Part shown: positions 62,182 through 64,000 of the stretch, piece after piece
How the letters are laid out: every line of letters starts with the position of its first letter
How positions within the stretch are numbered: position 1 is the stretch's first letter
Assembly (NCBI GenBank): GCA_050014835.1
Contig: JBEKCO010000003.1
Location: 1 to 64,000, forward strand
DNA length: 64,000 nucleotides
Source of the DNA: Bog-793 sp050014835
GTDB taxonomy: Bacteria; Actinomycetota; Acidimicrobiia; Acidimicrobiales; Bog-793
Reading direction: 5' to 3'
Translations under genes and position numbers: made by a program
The notes under the pieces: model-generated
Database searches by the model: none
Seen by the model: only the letters and a program-made list of their open reading frames with translations
Told to the model about the DNA's origin: nothing

Positions 62182-62786
62182 GGCGTCGGCACCGGATCGT
62201 GGCGGTGGCGCTCGGCGCCACCGCTCTCGCCATCACCGCGTCGGGCTGTGGCATCGCGCCGCAGTCGACGGCGCAACCCTTCAACGTCCCGGCGAATCAG
62301 TTCACCTCGCCGACGACCCCTCCGACGACGCCCCACCCCGGACGGGCGATCGACGTCTTTTTCATCACGGACGGGTACCTCGTCGCCTCGGTCCGCCACC
62401 TGCCGAGGAGGAAGCTCACCCTCGATGACAAGCTCCAGCTCGCGCTTAACGGCCTCGACGCGGGTCCGACGAGTGCCGAGTTCCGGCTCGGCGTGACGAC
62501 TGCGCTGAGCGTCGCTCCGGCGGCGACGGTGACGGTCATCGGCACGGTCAACCACCACGTCGCCTCGGTCGACCTCGACTCGACCTTCGACGATCTCGAC
62601 ACGACCCAGCTGTTCCAGGCCGACGGGCAGATCGTCTACACGCTGACGCAATTCCGCGAGGTCGACGCCGTCAACCTCGTGCTGAACGGCGAGAAGATCG
62701 CCTATCTCCCGAACGGCGGCGTGAAAAGGAACCTTTCCGTCAGTCGCGTCGACTATCGCGCGATCGCGCCTCCGACCAGCCCCTGA
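62178..62786 (+). CDS. GerMN-domain lipoprotein (short LpqB-like)
   Basis: This 202-residue protein has a lipoprotein signal (RIVAVALGATALAITASGCG) followed by a linker and one GerMN domain (IDVFFITDGYLVASVRHLP, DKLQLALNGLDAGPT, IVYTLTQFREVDAVNLVLNGE). It overlaps the kinase stop by 4 bp. In mycobacteria LpqB is near 580 residues with an additional propeller; this one is only the GerMN part. It probably modulates the upstream kinase. Confidence 0.78.
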   Translation: MRRRHRIVAVALGATALAITASGCGIAPQSTAQPFNVPANQFTSPTTPPTTPHPGRAIDVFFITDGYLVASVRHLPRRKLTLDDKLQLALNGLDAGPTSAEFRLGVTTALSVAPAATVTVIGTVNHHVASVDLDSTFDDLDTTQLFQADGQIVYTLTQFREVDAVNLVLNGEKIAYLPNGGVKRNLSVSRVDYRAIAPPTSP

Positions 62787-62793
62787 GTGGCGC

Positions 62794-63165
62794 TCAGCTC
62801 CCGGCGACCTCGGCCGGGACGGTCTCGTCGACAACGACCCGGGGCGCGTCGGCCCACAGCCGCTCCAGCGAATAGAGCGACCGCGCCTCGGTGTCGAAGA
62901 CGTGGACGACGAAGTCCCCATAGTCGAGGAGCACCCAGTGCGAGCCCTCGAGGCCTTCGACCTGCCGCGCCGAGAGGCCGGCGAGCTCGCGCAGCCGCCG
63001 TGAGACCTCGTCGACGATGGAGCGGACCTGCCGCTCGTTGCGCCCAGCGGTGATGACGAAGTAGTCGGTGATGCCGATGAGGTCGCCGACGTCAAGCACG
63101 ACCGTCGTCTCCAGCGTCTTCGCCGCGGCCGCACGGGCGGCGACAAGCGCAGCGGGCGACGTCAA
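62794..63165 (-). CDS. rsfS: Ribosome silencing factor RsfS
   Basis: This 123-residue protein starts at TTG 63165, with no clear ribosome-binding site. It has the RsfS/Iojap pattern: VVLDVGDLIGITDYFVITAGRNERQVRSIVDEV, EGLEGSHWVLLDYGDFVVHVF and YSLERLWADAPRV. It binds L14 and blocks 50S joining in poor nutrient conditions. It is downstream of nadD on the same strand, as is common. Confidence 0.9.
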   Translation of the reverse strand: MTSPAALVAARAAAAKTLETTVVLDVGDLIGITDYFVITAGRNERQVRSIVDEVSRRLRELAGLSARQVEGLEGSHWVLLDYGDFVVHVFDTEARSLYSLERLWADAPRVVVDETVPAEVAGS

Positions 63166-63244
63166 CGAGGAAGGCCGCCGATCGGTGCGGGACTGCGAAC
63201 CGCTTCGACCCGGGAGGTCTCGGGTCTGCGCAGCGGGCGGCTCG

Positions 63245-63844
63245 TCATCTGTCGCGAGCGTACAGCCCGCGTTGTTTGATCATGCGGACCGCGCCCTCGG
63301 GGATGAGATAGTCGAGCGGACGCCCCGTAGCAGCCCTTTCGCGCAGATCCGTACTGGATATCTCGAGCGCCGGGATCTCGATCGCGACGGCGTTCCAGCC
63401 GGCGAGCGGACCGTCCTGCCCCGGCAGCACCGGCGTCGAACCGGGTCGGTTAACGACGACCATCGTCGTCTCGCGCCGAACATCGTCGAGACGCTCCCAG
63501 GTCGCGAGCCCGGCGATCACGTCGGCCCCGACAATCAGATAGAGATCCGCCGTCGGTTCGAGCCGCCGCAGCTCCTCGATCGTGTCGACGGTGTACGAGG
63601 GCCCGCCGCGGTCGATCTCGAGCCGCGACGCTTCGAGCCCGTCCACGTCGCCGAGGGCGGCGTCGACGAGGGTCAGCCGGTCAAGCGCCGGCGACACCGG
63701 CCGGTCACCCACCTTCTGCCACGGCTCGTTCGCCACGACAAACAGCACCCGGTCGAGACCGAGCGTGTGGCGGGCGTTCACGGCCGCGACGAGATGGCCG
63801 ACGTGGATCGGGTCGAACGTGCCCCCGAAGACACCGATGCGCAT
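63245..63844 (-). CDS. nadD: Nicotinate-nucleotide adenylyltransferase
   Basis: This 199-residue protein starts at ATG 63844. It has the nucleotidyltransferase motif GVFGGTFDPIHVGHLVAA and the later ISSTDLRERAATGRPLDYLIPE (IS-S-T-x-L-R). It makes deamido-NAD from nicotinate mononucleotide and ATP. The frame is open upstream to 63958, but that part is not conserved in style. Confidence 0.93.
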   Translation of the reverse strand: MRIGVFGGTFDPIHVGHLVAAVNARHTLGLDRVLFVVANEPWQKVGDRPVSPALDRLTLVDAALGDVDGLEASRLEIDRGGPSYTVDTIEELRRLEPTADLYLIVGADVIAGLATWERLDDVRRETTMVVVNRPGSTPVLPGQDGPLAGWNAVAIEIPALEISSTDLRERAATGRPLDYLIPEGAVRMIKQRGLYARDR

Positions 63845-64000
63845 GGACTCCCCGGACGCGTGCCACGGGCCGGACGGCGGATCCGTCCCGGTCCTGCACC
63901 CCGCGTCGCCCGACCAGCGTAGGCGCCGCCGAATCCTCCGTACTCGGGGTGTCGGCACGCCCGCGGTCAGCCTTGCCTACTCTGGAGCCATGCCTCCGTT

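Noticed and set aside
63990..64000. Start of a rightward gene at the window edge (ATGCCTCCG)
   Set aside because: Only three codons are in view and the GGAG before it is too close to the ATG to be sure.

Overview
The window is high-GC chromosomal DNA from an actinobacterium. Supporting markers are the mtrA-mtrB-lpqB-like operon, paired WYL regulators of PafBC type, and the run rpsB-tsf-pyrH-frr-cdsA-dxr-rseP-ispG. A class such as Acidimicrobiia is plausible from the VKOR/DUF929 pair and general gene style, but that is inference.

The main discovery is a complete casposon of 17,148 bp (1676-18823). Both ends carry a 32-bp terminal inverted repeat (28/32 identical) that starts GGGATAGGTGATAG. 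It is flanked by a perfect 14-bp direct repeat, TGTATGGAGGTGCG (1662-1675 and 18824-18837). It has split a MobF/TrwC-type relaxase gene exactly inside the codons of the conserved metal-binding His motif (HLHTH). Removing the element and one repeat copy in silico restores one in-frame relaxase of 698 codons. The core of the element (4.07-10.76 kb) holds a leftward operon (two small helix-turn-helix proteins, an HNH protein and family-B DNA polymerase) and a divergent rightward pair (a MerR-like protein and a solo Cas1 with a zinc ribbon and C-terminal helix-turn-helix). There is no CRISPR array, cas2 or effector.

The rest of the casposon is cargo that looks like a defence island. On the left are a HEPN-motif protein and a PD-(D/E)XK nuclease. 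On the right are a restriction-modification set (EVE-domain protein, PD-(D/E)XK endonuclease, XRE controller, N6-adenine methylase and a half-size specificity subunit), a two-gene ATPase/TOPRIM module resembling OLD or PARIS systems, a membrane NERD-nuclease protein and a small DUF7662-like protein. By eye the right cargo (about 11-18 kb) is more AT-rich than both the core and the host DNA, which suggests separate acquisition.

From 19.4 to 25 kb lie pafC-pafB-like regulators, typA, a lipoprotein and a flippase-like membrane protein. From 25 to 37.7 kb lies a cell-surface region: a SpoIID/LytB protein, four glycosyltransferase or related genes, a Wzm/Wzt-type polysaccharide ABC exporter, and an FG-GAP/propeller-type secreted protein. 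Between 35.46 and 36.08 kb are two truncated relics showing that a glycosyltransferase-propeller pair was once tandemly duplicated and then collapsed.

From 37.8 to 49 kb are clpP, tRNA-Leu(TAG), threonine aldolase, a catalytically degenerate alpha/beta hydrolase coupled to a class III aminotransferase, a large membrane protein, and a YhaO/YhaN (SbcD/SbcC-like) pair. From 48.7 to 64 kb is housekeeping: disulfide formation (VKOR + DUF929), MEP isoprenoid genes (ispG, dxr), rseP, cdsA, translation factors, xerC, the mtrAB-lpqB-like operon, rsfS and nadD.
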